DNA of 64,000 nt from Meiothermus granaticius NBRC 107808 (GTDB lineage Bacteria > Deinococcota > Deinococci > Deinococcales > Thermaceae), in NCBI RefSeq assembly GCF_003574355.1, contig NZ_QWLB01000007.1:32056-96055 (forward strand), given 5' to 3'. This document shows positions 27,411 through 35,833 of this stretch, piece after piece (position 1 is the first letter of the stretch; each line of letters starts with the position of its first letter). A program made the position numbers and the translations under genes. The notes under the pieces are model-generated. The model was not told the DNA's origin. It saw only the letters and a list, made by a program, of their open reading frames with translations, and did not search any database.

Positions 27411-28201
27411 TGGCACGAAGCGTATCCCCCGAAACCTCGGAAGCCTCCAGCACGGTACGGGCCGTGGAGCGGGCTTTGCAGCTCATCGAGATCTTTGCCC
27501 GAAGCCGGGGTCCTTTGGCCATCAGTGAACTGGCGGCGCAGGTTGGGCTGCCCCCCAGTACCGTTCACCGGTTGGTGCAGACCTTGATGAGCCTGGGGTA
27601 CGTGGTGCAGTACCCGCAGTCCAAGCGCTATGGGGTGGGTCGTGGGATTGCCGAGATCAACCGGGCGATGTTGCTCAAGTATGAGTTTGGCCGCTTTGCC
27701 AAGCCGCACCTCGAGGCCCTGGTTGAAGTCACCGGTGAGACGGCCAGCTTGGCCGCTTTATACGGCACATCGGCGATTTACCTGAGCCAGCTCGAGGCCC
27801 CGTCAATGGTACGGGTCTCCAATCCGGTGGGCACCCCGGTTCCGCTGCACTGCACTGCGGTGGGGAAGGTTTTTCTGGCTGATTTCCGCTCGGCCATGCT
27901 CGAGGAAACCCTGGCCTATGCGGGTCTCGAGGCCTGTACCCCCCATACCCTGACCGCCAGAGAGGCGCTGGAACGCGAACTGGGGCGCGTTCGCCACCAA
28001 GGCTATGCTTTGGACGACCAGGAATATGCCGAGGGGGTGCGCTGCCTGGCTGTAGGGCTGCGGGGCAGCTCAGGTGCGGTGGTGGCCGCCCTAAGCCTGT
28101 GTGGGCCTCTGAGCCGCATTCCCGATGAGCGTATCCCTGAGCTGGCTGGGGCGGTGATGGAAATCGGAGACCGTTTCGCTCGGCAGATGCGTGAACCCTA
28201 A
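27410..28201 (+). CDS. IclR family transcriptional regulator
   Basis: A 263-residue regulator. The N-terminal winged helix-turn-helix covers about residues 15-75 (VRAVERALQLIEIFARSRGPLAISELAAQVGLPPSTVHRLVQTL), and the effector domain has the IclR pattern TGETASLAALYGTSAIYLSQLE, NPVGTPVPLHCTAVGKVFLA and DDQEYAEGVRCLAVGLR. IclR proteins sense small organic acids or similar metabolites. It lies inside the accessory cluster between hydrolase and dehydrogenase genes and is the likely controller of both divergent operons. ATG 27410 overlaps the upstream stop by one base. Confidence 0.92.
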   Translation: MARSVSPETSEASSTVRAVERALQLIEIFARSRGPLAISELAAQVGLPPSTVHRLVQTLMSLGYVVQYPQSKRYGVGRGIAEINRAMLLKYEFGRFAKPHLEALVEVTGETASLAALYGTSAIYLSQLEAPSMVRVSNPVGTPVPLHCTAVGKVFLADFRSAMLEETLAYAGLEACTPHTLTAREALERELGRVRHQGYALDDQEYAEGVRCLAVGLRGSSGAVVAALSLCGPLSRIPDERIPELAGAVMEIGDRFARQMREP

Positions 28202-28214
28202 TCGAGGACAGCCC

Positions 28215-29243
28215 ATGACCAAGGTATTGATTTGCTCCTATCTAGAGCCTGAGCATGTGGAGCGCATCCGTGTGCTGGACTCCCGGCTCGAGGTGATCTA
28301 CGCTCCCGAACTCTTGCCCAAGCCGCGCTACCCCGCTGACCATGTGGGGTTTCCGCTCGAGCGCACCCCTGCAGAGCAAGCCCGTTGGGAAGCCTTGCTG
28401 GCCGAGGCGGAAGTGCTCTTCGATTTTGATTACACCGGGATACCGGCCCTCCCCGAGCGGGCCCCACGGGTACGCTGGATTCAGGCCAGCAGTGCGGGGA
28501 TTGGGCAGTTTGTCCGGCGCCACGGCTATGCGCGGATGAACGCGGTTTTTACCACCGCCAGTGGGATTCATGCCCGGCCCTTGGCCGAGTTCGTGCTGAT
28601 GGTCATGCTCGAGCAGGTCAAACAGGCCTCGCTGGCCCGCAAGCAACAACAAGAACACCTGTGGCAGCGCTTTGCCACCGAAGAGCTAACCCATAAAACC
28701 CTGGCCATTGTTGGGCTGGGCAATATCGGGCGGGAGGTGGCTCGGCTGGCGAAGGCCTTCGAGATGCGGGTCATTGCCAATAAGCGCCGTCTGGATGGGC
28801 AGATCCCCGAGTCCCTGGGGGTAGATCAACTCTTCGCCTGGGATGAGCTTTACCCGATGCTCTCTCAGGCTGATTTTGTTTGCCTGATCACCCCCCATAC
28901 CCCTGAGACCGAAGGCTTGATCAACCACAGGGCCTTCGCTGCGATGAAACCGGGGGCCATGCTGATTAACATCGCCCGGGGGGCGGTGGTGGTCGAGGAT
29001 GACCTTCTGGCGGCCCTGGATTCTGGAGCCCTGGCCCACGCGGCCTTGGATGTGGCTGCGGTCGAGCCGCTGCCGCCGCAAAGCCCGCTGTGGGCGCATC
29101 CGAAGGTTACGATCTATCCGCACTCGGCCAGCACCAGTGCGTTTGAGAACGCCCGACTCACCGAGCTGTTTTGCCAAAACCTGCGCCGCTATCTGAACCG
29201 CGAACCGCTCCTTAATCGGCTTGATCTCGAGAGGATGTACTGA
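28215..29243 (+). CDS. D-2-hydroxyacid dehydrogenase
   Basis: A 342-residue NAD-dependent dehydrogenase. It has the Rossmann motif TLAIVGLGNIGREVARLAKAF, the catalytic Arg in NIARGAVVVEDDLL, the Glu region DVAAVEPLPPQSPLW, and the catalytic His in IYPHSAST, all in the usual order for D-lactate/glyoxylate/phosphoglycerate-type enzymes. It would interconvert a 2-oxo acid and a D-2-hydroxy acid, possibly the carbon skeleton released by the neighbouring hydrolases. ATG 28215 follows GAGGA; the frame could begin earlier at 28191, but that lacks a ribosome site. Confidence 0.9.
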   Translation: MTKVLICSYLEPEHVERIRVLDSRLEVIYAPELLPKPRYPADHVGFPLERTPAEQARWEALLAEAEVLFDFDYTGIPALPERAPRVRWIQASSAGIGQFVRRHGYARMNAVFTTASGIHARPLAEFVLMVMLEQVKQASLARKQQQEHLWQRFATEELTHKTLAIVGLGNIGREVARLAKAFEMRVIANKRRLDGQIPESLGVDQLFAWDELYPMLSQADFVCLITPHTPETEGLINHRAFAAMKPGAMLINIARGAVVVEDDLLAALDSGALAHAALDVAAVEPLPPQSPLWAHPKVTIYPHSASTSAFENARLTELFCQNLRRYLNREPLLNRLDLERMY

Positions 29244-29244
29244 A

Positions 29245-30447
29245 GTGGAGCGCCTGGAAATCTCAGTGGAGGAGTATCAACAGCGGGTCCAAAGGCTGCA
29301 AGCCCAAGTCGAGCAGGCGGGGTTTGCCGGGATGGTGGTGTTTGGGCCGGTGAGGGTAAGCTACCTGAGCGGGTTTTTCTTCGCCAAGACCGAGCGCCCG
29401 GTGGTGTTGGTGGTCCCGCTGAACGGCCCACCTGCGATGCTGATTCCCCACCTCGAGGCCGAGCACCTGCGCAGCCAGTGCCCACAGATTTCAACCGTCC
29501 ATACCTATCCGGAGTACCCTGGGGGTGGGTCGGGGAAGCACCCGATGGTTCACCTGGCTGACCTGTTGGCCGAGGTGGGGCTTAGGGGCAAGCGACTGGT
29601 CGCTGACTACGATGGTTACGAAAATCGCTGGGGGTATCGCGGGCCCAAGCTCAGCCAGGTGCTAGGGCAACAGATCGCTGAGGGGCTCGAGCTGATCGAT
29701 GATGCCCGTATGGTCAAAAGCCCGGCGGAGATCGCCCTGATTGAGGAGGCCTGCCGCTGGGGCGATCGCGCTCACCGCATACTTCAAGACCAGATTCGGG
29801 TAGGGGCCAGCGAGCTGATGGTCTCACACGCGGCCAGCCTCGAGGCCACCCGGGAGCTGCTTGCGGCTTTGGGGCCGCGCTACGTGCCCAAAGCCAGGGA
29901 GGGGCTTCCGGCCAATGCCATGTTCATTCGAGGGGCCAATACCGCCCATCCCCACGGGCTACACCAGCACAGCGGTGTGCAGGTGGGGGATGTGCTGGTC
30001 ACCGGGGCCTATGCTTTGATGGGCGGGTATGAATCCGAGCTCGAGCGGACCCTGATTGTCGGTGAGCCGGATCAGCGCTTTGCCGAGTATTTCGAGGCGA
30101 TGCTGGCCGCGCAGGAGGTGGCCTTTAGGGCCATCCGTCCTGGGCGCACCTGCGCCGAGGTGGAGCGCGAGGTCTCGAGCTTCATCCGCGACGAGCTGGG
30201 GATGGCCGCCTTAATGCGCCACCACACCGGACACGGTTTCGGCCTCGAGGGCCATGAGCACCCCTTTCTTGACCTGGATGATGATACCCCCATCCAGCCC
30301 GGCATGATCTTTTCCGCTGAGCCGGGGCTGTATGTGCCGGGATATGCCGGATTTCGCCACTCCGACACCCTGGTGGTGACCCAAACCGGCTGCCGGGTAC
30401 TCTCGCAGTATCCCCGGGACCTGGGGTCGCTGATTCTTCGGGCTTGA
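29245..30447 (+). CDS. M24 family creatinase-like hydrolase
   Basis: A 400-residue pita-bread-fold protein with an N-terminal creatinase domain (EYQQRVQRLQAQVEQAGFAGMVVFGP) and a C-terminal M24 domain. The catalytic His is present in HHTGHGFGLEGHEHP and the Glu in FSAEPGLY, but the two Asp ligands of metal-dependent aminopeptidases are replaced (VTGAY in place of D-x-G; SELERT in place of S-D-x-T-R) and the last Glu reads FRHSD. The same places differ in metal-free creatinase, which has ALERTL, so this is more likely an amidine/amide hydrolase than a prolidase. GTG 29245 begins one base after the upstream stop. Confidence 0.82.
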   Translation: MERLEISVEEYQQRVQRLQAQVEQAGFAGMVVFGPVRVSYLSGFFFAKTERPVVLVVPLNGPPAMLIPHLEAEHLRSQCPQISTVHTYPEYPGGGSGKHPMVHLADLLAEVGLRGKRLVADYDGYENRWGYRGPKLSQVLGQQIAEGLELIDDARMVKSPAEIALIEEACRWGDRAHRILQDQIRVGASELMVSHAASLEATRELLAALGPRYVPKAREGLPANAMFIRGANTAHPHGLHQHSGVQVGDVLVTGAYALMGGYESELERTLIVGEPDQRFAEYFEAMLAAQEVAFRAIRPGRTCAEVEREVSSFIRDELGMAALMRHHTGHGFGLEGHEHPFLDLDDDTPIQPGMIFSAEPGLYVPGYAGFRHSDTLVVTQTGCRVLSQYPRDLGSLILRA

Positions 30448-30486
30448 GGCCCTCTTTCCGGCTACCCTAAACCGGAACGGCCCCGG

Positions 30487-30492
30487 TACAAT
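30487..30492 (+). promoter_or_regulatory. -10 box, leaderless arrangement (uraD)
   Basis: TACAAT ends seven bases before ATG 30500. It would start a separate transcript for the ureide operon at or beside the start codon. Confidence 0.5.
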
Positions 30493-30499
30493 CAGGGCC

Positions 30500-31003
30500 A
30501 TGCGGCTCGAGGCGCTCAACCTCTCATCCCGCGAAGCCTTTGTGAAGAGCCTGGGCTGGGTATTCGAAGGCTCGCCCTGGGTAGCGGAGGAGACCTGGCC
30601 CACCCGGCCCTGGAACAACGTGGACACACTCCATGCCGCGATGTGCGCCATGGTTGAGCGGGCTCCAATCGCACGGAAGCTGGCCCTGATTCGGGCCCAC
30701 CCGGATCTGGGCTCGAGGGCCAAGATGGCCCAGGCTTCATTGAGCGAACAGAAGGGTGCAGGGCTGGACCAGCTCAGCCCTGAGGAGTACGAGCGCCTGC
30801 AACACAGAAACCGCGAGTATGCCCAGAAGTTTGGCTTTCCCTTTATCCTGGCGGTGAAGGGGAAAACCAAGGAAGAGGTGTTCGCCGCCCTGGAGGAGCG
30901 ACTGGGTCGGTCTAAAGAAGAGGAGCTGGAGACCGCCCTGGCGCAAATCTACGCCATCGCCGGGTTTCGCTTGCGGGAAGCCATTGAGGAGGGAGCGGCT
31001 TGA
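30500..31003 (+). CDS. uraD: OHCU decarboxylase
   Basis: A 167-residue helical enzyme that decarboxylates 2-oxo-4-hydroxy-4-carboxy-5-ureidoimidazoline to S-allantoin, the third step of urate breakdown. The family patterns are AFVKSLGWVFEGSPWVAEETW, the catalytic-His stretch RAHPDLG near residue 67, and NREYAQKFGFPFILAVKG. Its end overlaps puuD by four bases (TTGA), so the two are co-translated. Confidence 0.93.
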   Translation: MRLEALNLSSREAFVKSLGWVFEGSPWVAEETWPTRPWNNVDTLHAAMCAMVERAPIARKLALIRAHPDLGSRAKMAQASLSEQKGAGLDQLSPEEYERLQHRNREYAQKFGFPFILAVKGKTKEEVFAALEERLGRSKEEELETALAQIYAIAGFRLREAIEEGAA

Positions 31004-32304
31004 ACCCTTTGGATCAAGACCGCCTGCGGCTGGTGCGCTGGCCCTGGATCCTGGCCTTGTTGCTGTTGTTGGGGCTGGGCTTGCTGCTGGCTCGGCTGGG
31101 GGGGTGGGAGGCCCAAGCCAAGGAGTGGCTGGGGCTGGGGGTGCGGTTTTTCCATGTGCTCTATGCCATCGCCTGGATCGGGGCCAGCTTCTACTTCATC
31201 TTTTTAGAAAACTCCCTCGAGCGCCAGGGGGTGCGGGAGGAGCTCTCGGGCAACCTCTGGGCGATCCACGGGGGGGGTATGTATTACCTCGAGAAGTATA
31301 AGACCGCCCCCAAGCCACTTCCCAAGTATCTACACTGGTTTAAGTGGGACGCCTACTTCACCTGGATCACCGGGTTTTTGCTCTTGGTCATCGTCTATTA
31401 CGCCGATCCTAAAACCACCTTGCTGAGCCCTGAGAGCCCTCTCTCTGCCCCTATGGCGGTGGCCCTGGGGGTTCTCAGCTTGGTTCTGGCCTGGGGGGTT
31501 TATGTGGGCCTCTCCCGCACGGTGCTGCTGCAAAATCCAGGCTGGTTCCTGCTGGTAGGAGCGGTGCTGGTTGGGCTGGTGGCCTGGGGGTTGGGCCATG
31601 TCTTCAGCGGGCGAGGAACCTTTATCCACGTGGGGGCGATGCTCGGCACCATCATGGCGGGGAATGTTTTCTTCGTGATCATCCCCTCGCAAAAAGCCCT
31701 GATACGGGCGGCCCAGAGCGGTCAGACCCTAGACCCGGGCTTTGTGAGCTGGGTGCAGCTCCGCTCCCGCCACAACAACTACCTGACCCTGCCGGTGCTC
31801 TTCACCATGATCTCCAATCATTTCCCCAGCACCTACGCCAATGGTCTGGGCTGGCTGATCCTGCTGCTACTGTTTGGGGCTGGGGTGGCGGTGCGGCACT
31901 TCATCAACGTCACGGAGAAGGAACACCACACCACCACCCAAACCGGGGGGGCCATGCCCTATCTGCTGGTGCTGGCTGGGGCTTTGATGCTGGCGGCTTT
32001 TTACCTCTCGGTTCCCAAGAATGCCCCCGTAGCCGCTCAGCCGGTAGCCTTTGCCCAGGTTCAGGCGGTCGTCTATGAGCGCTGTGCTTCCTGTCATGCG
32101 GCCCGGCCTACTCAGGCTGGTTTTGCCTCGGCCCCGGCGGGAGTGCTGCTGGATAGCCCGGAGCGGATCATGCAGTTTAAAGACCAGATCATCCAGGTGG
32201 CGGTGAACACCCAGTACATGCCGCTGGGAAACATCACCGGGATGAAGCCTGAAGAGCGGGCGCTGTTGGGGGCTTGGTACCGCGCGGGGGCCAAAGGCCC
32301 GTAG
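31000..32304 (+). CDS. puuD: Membrane-bound urate oxidase with C-terminal cytochrome c (PuuD)
   Basis: A 434-residue protein with about eight membrane helices that match the PuuD urate hydroxylase/oxidase (RFFHVLYAIAWIGASFYFIFLENSLE, GGGMYYLEKYK, HWFKWDAYFTWITGF, SRHNNYLTLPVLFTMISNH). The last 90 residues form a cytochrome c with heme site CASCHA and the distal MPLGNITGM. It oxidises urate to 5-hydroxyisourate, passing electrons to the respiratory chain instead of making peroxide. It starts with TTG 31000, overlapping uraD. Confidence 0.93.
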   Translation: MNPLDQDRLRLVRWPWILALLLLLGLGLLLARLGGWEAQAKEWLGLGVRFFHVLYAIAWIGASFYFIFLENSLERQGVREELSGNLWAIHGGGMYYLEKYKTAPKPLPKYLHWFKWDAYFTWITGFLLLVIVYYADPKTTLLSPESPLSAPMAVALGVLSLVLAWGVYVGLSRTVLLQNPGWFLLVGAVLVGLVAWGLGHVFSGRGTFIHVGAMLGTIMAGNVFFVIIPSQKALIRAAQSGQTLDPGFVSWVQLRSRHNNYLTLPVLFTMISNHFPSTYANGLGWLILLLLFGAGVAVRHFINVTEKEHHTTTQTGGAMPYLLVLAGALMLAAFYLSVPKNAPVAAQPVAFAQVQAVVYERCASCHAARPTQAGFASAPAGVLLDSPERIMQFKDQIIQVAVNTQYMPLGNITGMKPEERALLGAWYRAGAKGP

Positions 32305-32312
32305 GAGGCAAT

Positions 32313-32939
32313 ATGCTGGACTCGTCCACCGTTCTGGCCTTGATTGTGGCTTCCGTAGCCCTGGCCCTGCTCCCTGGGCCAAGCTCAATGCTGGTGCTCT
32401 CGCGCAGCCTGGCCGGGGGACGGATGGTGGGGCTGGCGACTTGTATGGGCAGCCTGGTGGGGTCGTTGGGGGTAGTGCTGCTGGCGGGATTGGGGCTTTC
32501 GGCTCTGCTGCTGGCCTCAGATGTGGCCTTTGGAATGGTTAAAATTGCCGGTGGGCTTTACTTGATCTACCTGGGGGTTCGGACCCTGCTCGAGCGGAAC
32601 CGCCTCTTAACCCCAACCGTAGCCCCCATCACCCCCCGCCAAGCCTTTGTCCAGGGGGTTTTGACCGATCTGCTCAACCCTAAAACTGCGTTGTTTTTCA
32701 CGGCCTTTTTGCCCCAATTCATCCACCACGAGCGCGGCTTGGTGACCCTGCAGTTCATCCTGCTGGGGTTTATCACCGTGGCCATACTGGTGATCTACGC
32801 CATAATTTTGGCCTTCTCGGCCTCGAGCCTGCGGGCTTGGTTGCTGCAACACCCCAGCTTTGCCCTCTGGCAATCGCGGGTGGTGGGGTGTTTGTTCGTC
32901 GGCCTGGGCCTGCGGCTGGCCTTGGCCCGGAGGGAGTAA
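32313..32939 (+). CDS. LysE/RhtB family exporter
   Basis: A 208-residue membrane protein with six predicted helices and the LysE signature [21 protein letters not shown] near the start and [18 protein letters not shown] in the middle. The family exports amino acids and related small molecules. It lies eight bases after puuD and two bases before uraH, with AGGAGG four bases upstream of ATG 32313, so it is a true member of the ureide operon. Its substrate could be an intermediate or breakdown product of purines, but that is inference. Confidence 0.9.
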   Translation: MLDSSTVLALIVASVALALLPGPSSMLVLSRSLAGGRMVGLATCMGSLVGSLGVVLLAGLGLSALLLASDVAFGMVKIAGGLYLIYLGVRTLLERNRLLTPTVAPITPRQAFVQGVLTDLLNPKTALFFTAFLPQFIHHERGLVTLQFILLGFITVAILVIYAIILAFSASSLRAWLLQHPSFALWQSRVVGCLFVGLGLRLALARRE

Positions 32940-32941
32940 GG

Positions 32942-33298
32942 ATGGCCCGGCTTTCAACCCATGTTCTAGACCTGGCCTCGGGTCGGCCGGCGGCAGGGCT
33001 GGGGCTCGAGCTGTTCAGGCTTGGCCCAAGCGGTCACCGAATTGCCCTCAAGGCCGCCATCACCAACCCCGATGGCCGCACCGATGAACCGCTGCTCACG
33101 GGGGATTTCCTCGAGACCGGGGTGTACGAGCTGGTTTTCCAAGCCGGGGCTTATCTCCGGGCCCAAGGCTATGCCCTGCCCGACCCGCCCTTTCTGGACG
33201 AGATCCCCATCCGATTTGCAATTGCTGATCCCAAAGGGCATTACCACGTGCCCCTGCTGCTCTCGCCGTTTGGCTACAGCACCTACCGAGGGAGCTGA
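32942..33298 (+). CDS. uraH: 5-Hydroxyisourate hydrolase (transthyretin-like)
   Basis: A 118-residue transthyretin-related enzyme with the family ends in place: [19 protein letters not shown] (catalytic His), [21 protein letters not shown] (catalytic Arg) and the C-terminal [15 protein letters not shown] tetrapeptide motif YRGS. It converts 5-hydroxyisourate to OHCU, between PuuD and UraD. ATG 32942 is two bases after the exporter stop, with AAGGAGTAAGG-like purines from that gene's end as ribosome site. Confidence 0.96.
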   Translation: MARLSTHVLDLASGRPAAGLGLELFRLGPSGHRIALKAAITNPDGRTDEPLLTGDFLETGVYELVFQAGAYLRAQGYALPDPPFLDEIPIRFAIADPKGHYHVPLLLSPFGYSTYRGS

Positions 33299-33318
33299 GA
33301 GAGGCTCCAGGGCACCGG

Positions 33319-33324
33319 TAGGAT
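33319..33324 (+). promoter_or_regulatory. Possible -10 box, leaderless arrangement (allantoate amidohydrolase)
   Basis: TAGGAT ends seven bases before ATG 33332. An upstream in-frame ATG (33323) overlaps the box. The gene can also be read from the upstream operon. Confidence 0.3.
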
Positions 33325-33331
33325 GGAGGCT

Positions 33332-34585
33332 ATGGACCCTAAAGATCTGGCTGCCGAGGCCCTTCGCCGCTGCCGGGTGTTGGCCCGCTTCTCTGAGGAG
33401 CCTGGCCGGCTCACCCGCACGTTCCTTTCCCCACCGATGCGCGAGGTGCAGGCCGCGCTGGCCGGTTGGATGGGCGAGCTGGGGATGGAGGTACGGGTGG
33501 ATGGGGTGGGGAACCTGATCGGGCGCTATGAAGGCCGCAGCCCAGGGGCCCAGACGTTTCTCCTGGGCTCGCACGTGGACACCGTGCGGGATGCGGGGAA
33601 GTACGACGGGGTGTTGGGGGTGATGCTCGGCCTGGCGTTGGTGCAGGGCTTAGAAGGCCGTAGGTTGCCCTTTGCCCTCGAGGTCATCGCCTTTTCCGAG
33701 GAGGAGGGGGTGCGCTACCGGATGCCCTTTCTGGGCAGCCGGGCGGTCACCGGAACCTTCGACCCGGAGCTCTTGCAGCTCAAGGATGCCGAGGGTTTGT
33801 CCCTGGCAGAGGCCATCCGGGCCTTTGGCCTGGACCCGGACTGGATCCCTAGGGCCGCGTATGCCCAGGAGGCGCTCCTGGGCTACCTCGAGTTCCACAT
33901 CGAACAGGGCCCGGTGTTGGAATCCCTCGGCCTGCCGCTGGGAATCGTGGAGGCCATTGCCGGGCAGACCCGGCTCGAGGTGATCTTCCGGGGCCGGGCC
34001 GGCCATGCCGGGGCCACCCCCATGCCCCTGCGCCGTGACGCCCTGGCCGGGGCTGCCGAGTGGATGACCCTGGTGGAGCGCGAGGCGCGGGGGGAGGCGG
34101 GCTTGGTCGCTACGGTTGGTACCCTCCAGGTTTCACCGGGGGCGGTCAACGTGATCCCGGGCGAGGCGCGGCTGAGCCTGGATGTGCGCCATGCCTATGA
34201 CGAGGTGCGTGAGCGGCTGGTGGCCTACATGGTGACCCGGGCCCAGCAGGTGGCCCAGCGGCGGGGCCTCGAGCTGGCCCTGCACACCCGCTCTGAGCAG
34301 CCGGCGGTGCCCTGCGACGAGGGGCTCAACGACCTGCTGGAGGAAGCCCTGCAGGAGCTGGAACTGCCCGTGCACCGTCTGGTCTCTGGCGCGGGGCACG
34401 ATGCCATGATCCTGGCCCCTTTTTGCCCCTCCACCCTGCTTTTCCTGCGCAGCCCGCAAGGGCTCTCCCACCACCCCGACGAGGCGGTCTGGCCGCAGGA
34501 TGTAGAGGCGGCGGTGCGGGTGGGGCTGAGGTTCTTGGAGCGGCTCGAGGCCCGGTGGGGCCAGGGTAAACCGGGCCCTATTTGA
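33332..34585 (+). CDS. allC: Allantoate amidohydrolase (M20 family)
   Basis: A 417-residue M20 metallohydrolase of the allantoate amidohydrolase / N-carbamoyl-amino-acid hydrolase group. Metal ligands are visible in LGSHVDTVRDAGKYDGVLGV (H and D), FSEEEGVRYRMPFLGSRAVTG (E-E), FHIEQGPVLE (H) and LSHHPDEAV (H), with the dimerisation domain in between (GRAGHAGATPMPLRRDAL). In this operon allantoate is the probable substrate, giving ureidoglycine, ammonia and CO2. Start ATG 33332 is chosen by the -10-like box just upstream; ATG 33323 would add three residues. Confidence 0.85.
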   Translation: MDPKDLAAEALRRCRVLARFSEEPGRLTRTFLSPPMREVQAALAGWMGELGMEVRVDGVGNLIGRYEGRSPGAQTFLLGSHVDTVRDAGKYDGVLGVMLGLALVQGLEGRRLPFALEVIAFSEEEGVRYRMPFLGSRAVTGTFDPELLQLKDAEGLSLAEAIRAFGLDPDWIPRAAYAQEALLGYLEFHIEQGPVLESLGLPLGIVEAIAGQTRLEVIFRGRAGHAGATPMPLRRDALAGAAEWMTLVEREARGEAGLVATVGTLQVSPGAVNVIPGEARLSLDVRHAYDEVRERLVAYMVTRAQQVAQRRGLELALHTRSEQPAVPCDEGLNDLLEEALQELELPVHRLVSGAGHDAMILAPFCPSTLLFLRSPQGLSHHPDEAVWPQDVEAAVRVGLRFLERLEARWGQGKPGPI

Positions 34586-34610
34586 CGTTCAGCCCCGGGC
34601 GCTTGACAAT
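34582..34610 (+). promoter_or_regulatory. Promoter, leaderless arrangement (transsulfuration enzyme)
   Basis: TTGACG (34582-34587) and GACAAT (34605-34610), spacer 17; ATG 34617 follows six bases later, so the mRNA should begin at or next to the start codon. Confidence 0.6.
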
Positions 34611-34616
34611 CCGTTC

Positions 34617-35783
34617 ATGGACTCCCTTTCCACGCTTGCTGTTCATATTGCCGGGGTGGAGGCACCCCTTAACCTGCCGGTTTCGCAGCCCATCTACCAA
34701 TCGGCTTCCTGGACCTTCCGCGACCTAGACGAAGTAGACGCGGTGTATGAGGGGCGTCAGGCCGGGGCCATCTATGGGCGCAACGGCACCCCCAACCACC
34801 GGGCCTTAGAAGCCCTCTTTGCTGGCCTGCACAGGGCTGAGGCCGCGGTGGCTTGTGCCAGCGGGATGAGTGCTTTGAGCGCGGTGTTCCTGGGGCTGCT
34901 GAAGGCCGGGGATACGGTGGTGGCCTCTCGCGACCTCTACGGCAGTACCTTGAACGTGCTGCACGACCTGGAGCGTTTTGGAGTGAGCACGCGGACGGTG
35001 GAGATCGACAACCCGGCCCAGATCGAGCAAGCCCTGATAGGGGCGCGGTTGTTGGTGCTGGAGACCTCGTCTAACCCTCGGCTGCGAGTCCCGAACCTCG
35101 AGCGACTCTCGGACCTGGCCCACCGCCGGGGGGTGCTGGTACTGGTGGACAACACCTTTGCCTCGCCCTACCACTGCCGTCCGCTGGAGCTGGGCGTAGA
35201 CCTGGTGATGGAGAGCCTGACCAAGTTTGTGAATGGGCACTCGGATGTGATGATGGGCGGGGTGGCGGGGCCTCAGCAGCGGCTAGAGCCCATTCGTGCG
35301 GTCGCGACCCGGATGGGGTTGGTCTCCAACCCCCAGGAGTGCTGGTTGGCCCTGCGCGGAGCCGAGACCCTGGAGCTGCGGATGCAGCGGGCTGCGGCCA
35401 ACGCCCTCGAGCTGGCCCGGTTTCTCGAGGCTCATCCGAAGGTGCGGCAGGTACACTACCCTGGCCTGCCCTCGCACCCCGACCATGCGACCGCCCAGAA
35501 GGTGCTCCAAAATGGCGCAGGGGCCATGCTCTCCTTTGAGCTCGAGCCCTCCCGGACTGCGGTGAATACGCTGCTGCACGGCCTGCGCTACATTCGCATG
35601 GCCCTCAGCCTGGGAGGCACCTGCACCACCCTCTCGCACCCAGCCACCTCCTCCCACCGCTTCCTGAGCCCAGGGGAGCGCGATGCCTTGGGGCTCCACC
35701 CGGGGTTTCTGCGGATGTCGGTGGGGATCGAAAACCTCAGCGATCTGCGCCAAGACCTCGAGCAGGCCCTGGCCCGGCTCTAA
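34617..35783 (+). CDS. Cys/Met metabolism PLP enzyme (cystathionine gamma-synthase / methionine gamma-lyase family)
   Basis: A 388-residue fold-type I PLP enzyme. Diagnostic parts are PIYQSASWTF, YGRNGTPNHRALE (YxRxxxP phosphate site), ASGMSALSAVFLGLLKAGD, the VDNTFASP strand with the PLP-contacting Asp, and MESLTKFVNGHSDVMMGG with the Schiff-base lysine. It could be a cystathionine synthase or lyase, or a methionine gamma-lyase; sequence reading does not settle which. It follows the purine genes but has its own promoter, so it may be unrelated to them. Confidence 0.88.
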   Translation: MDSLSTLAVHIAGVEAPLNLPVSQPIYQSASWTFRDLDEVDAVYEGRQAGAIYGRNGTPNHRALEALFAGLHRAEAAVACASGMSALSAVFLGLLKAGDTVVASRDLYGSTLNVLHDLERFGVSTRTVEIDNPAQIEQALIGARLLVLETSSNPRLRVPNLERLSDLAHRRGVLVLVDNTFASPYHCRPLELGVDLVMESLTKFVNGHSDVMMGGVAGPQQRLEPIRAVATRMGLVSNPQECWLALRGAETLELRMQRAAANALELARFLEAHPKVRQVHYPGLPSHPDHATAQKVLQNGAGAMLSFELEPSRTAVNTLLHGLRYIRMALSLGGTCTTLSHPATSSHRFLSPGERDALGLHPGFLRMSVGIENLSDLRQDLEQALARL

Positions 35784-35803
35784 CCGGCTTCTGGGGCAGG
35801 TTC

Positions 35804-35833
35804 TTGCCAGGCCTGCGCTATACGAGCTATAGT
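35804..35833 (+). promoter_or_regulatory. Promoter of the molybdenum hydroxylase operon
   Basis: TTGCCA (35804-35809) and TATAGT (35828-35833) with an 18-base spacer. Transcription from about 35840 gives a leader of about 210 bases before ATG 36051, with a G/C-run hairpin at 35989-36002. Confidence 0.55.
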
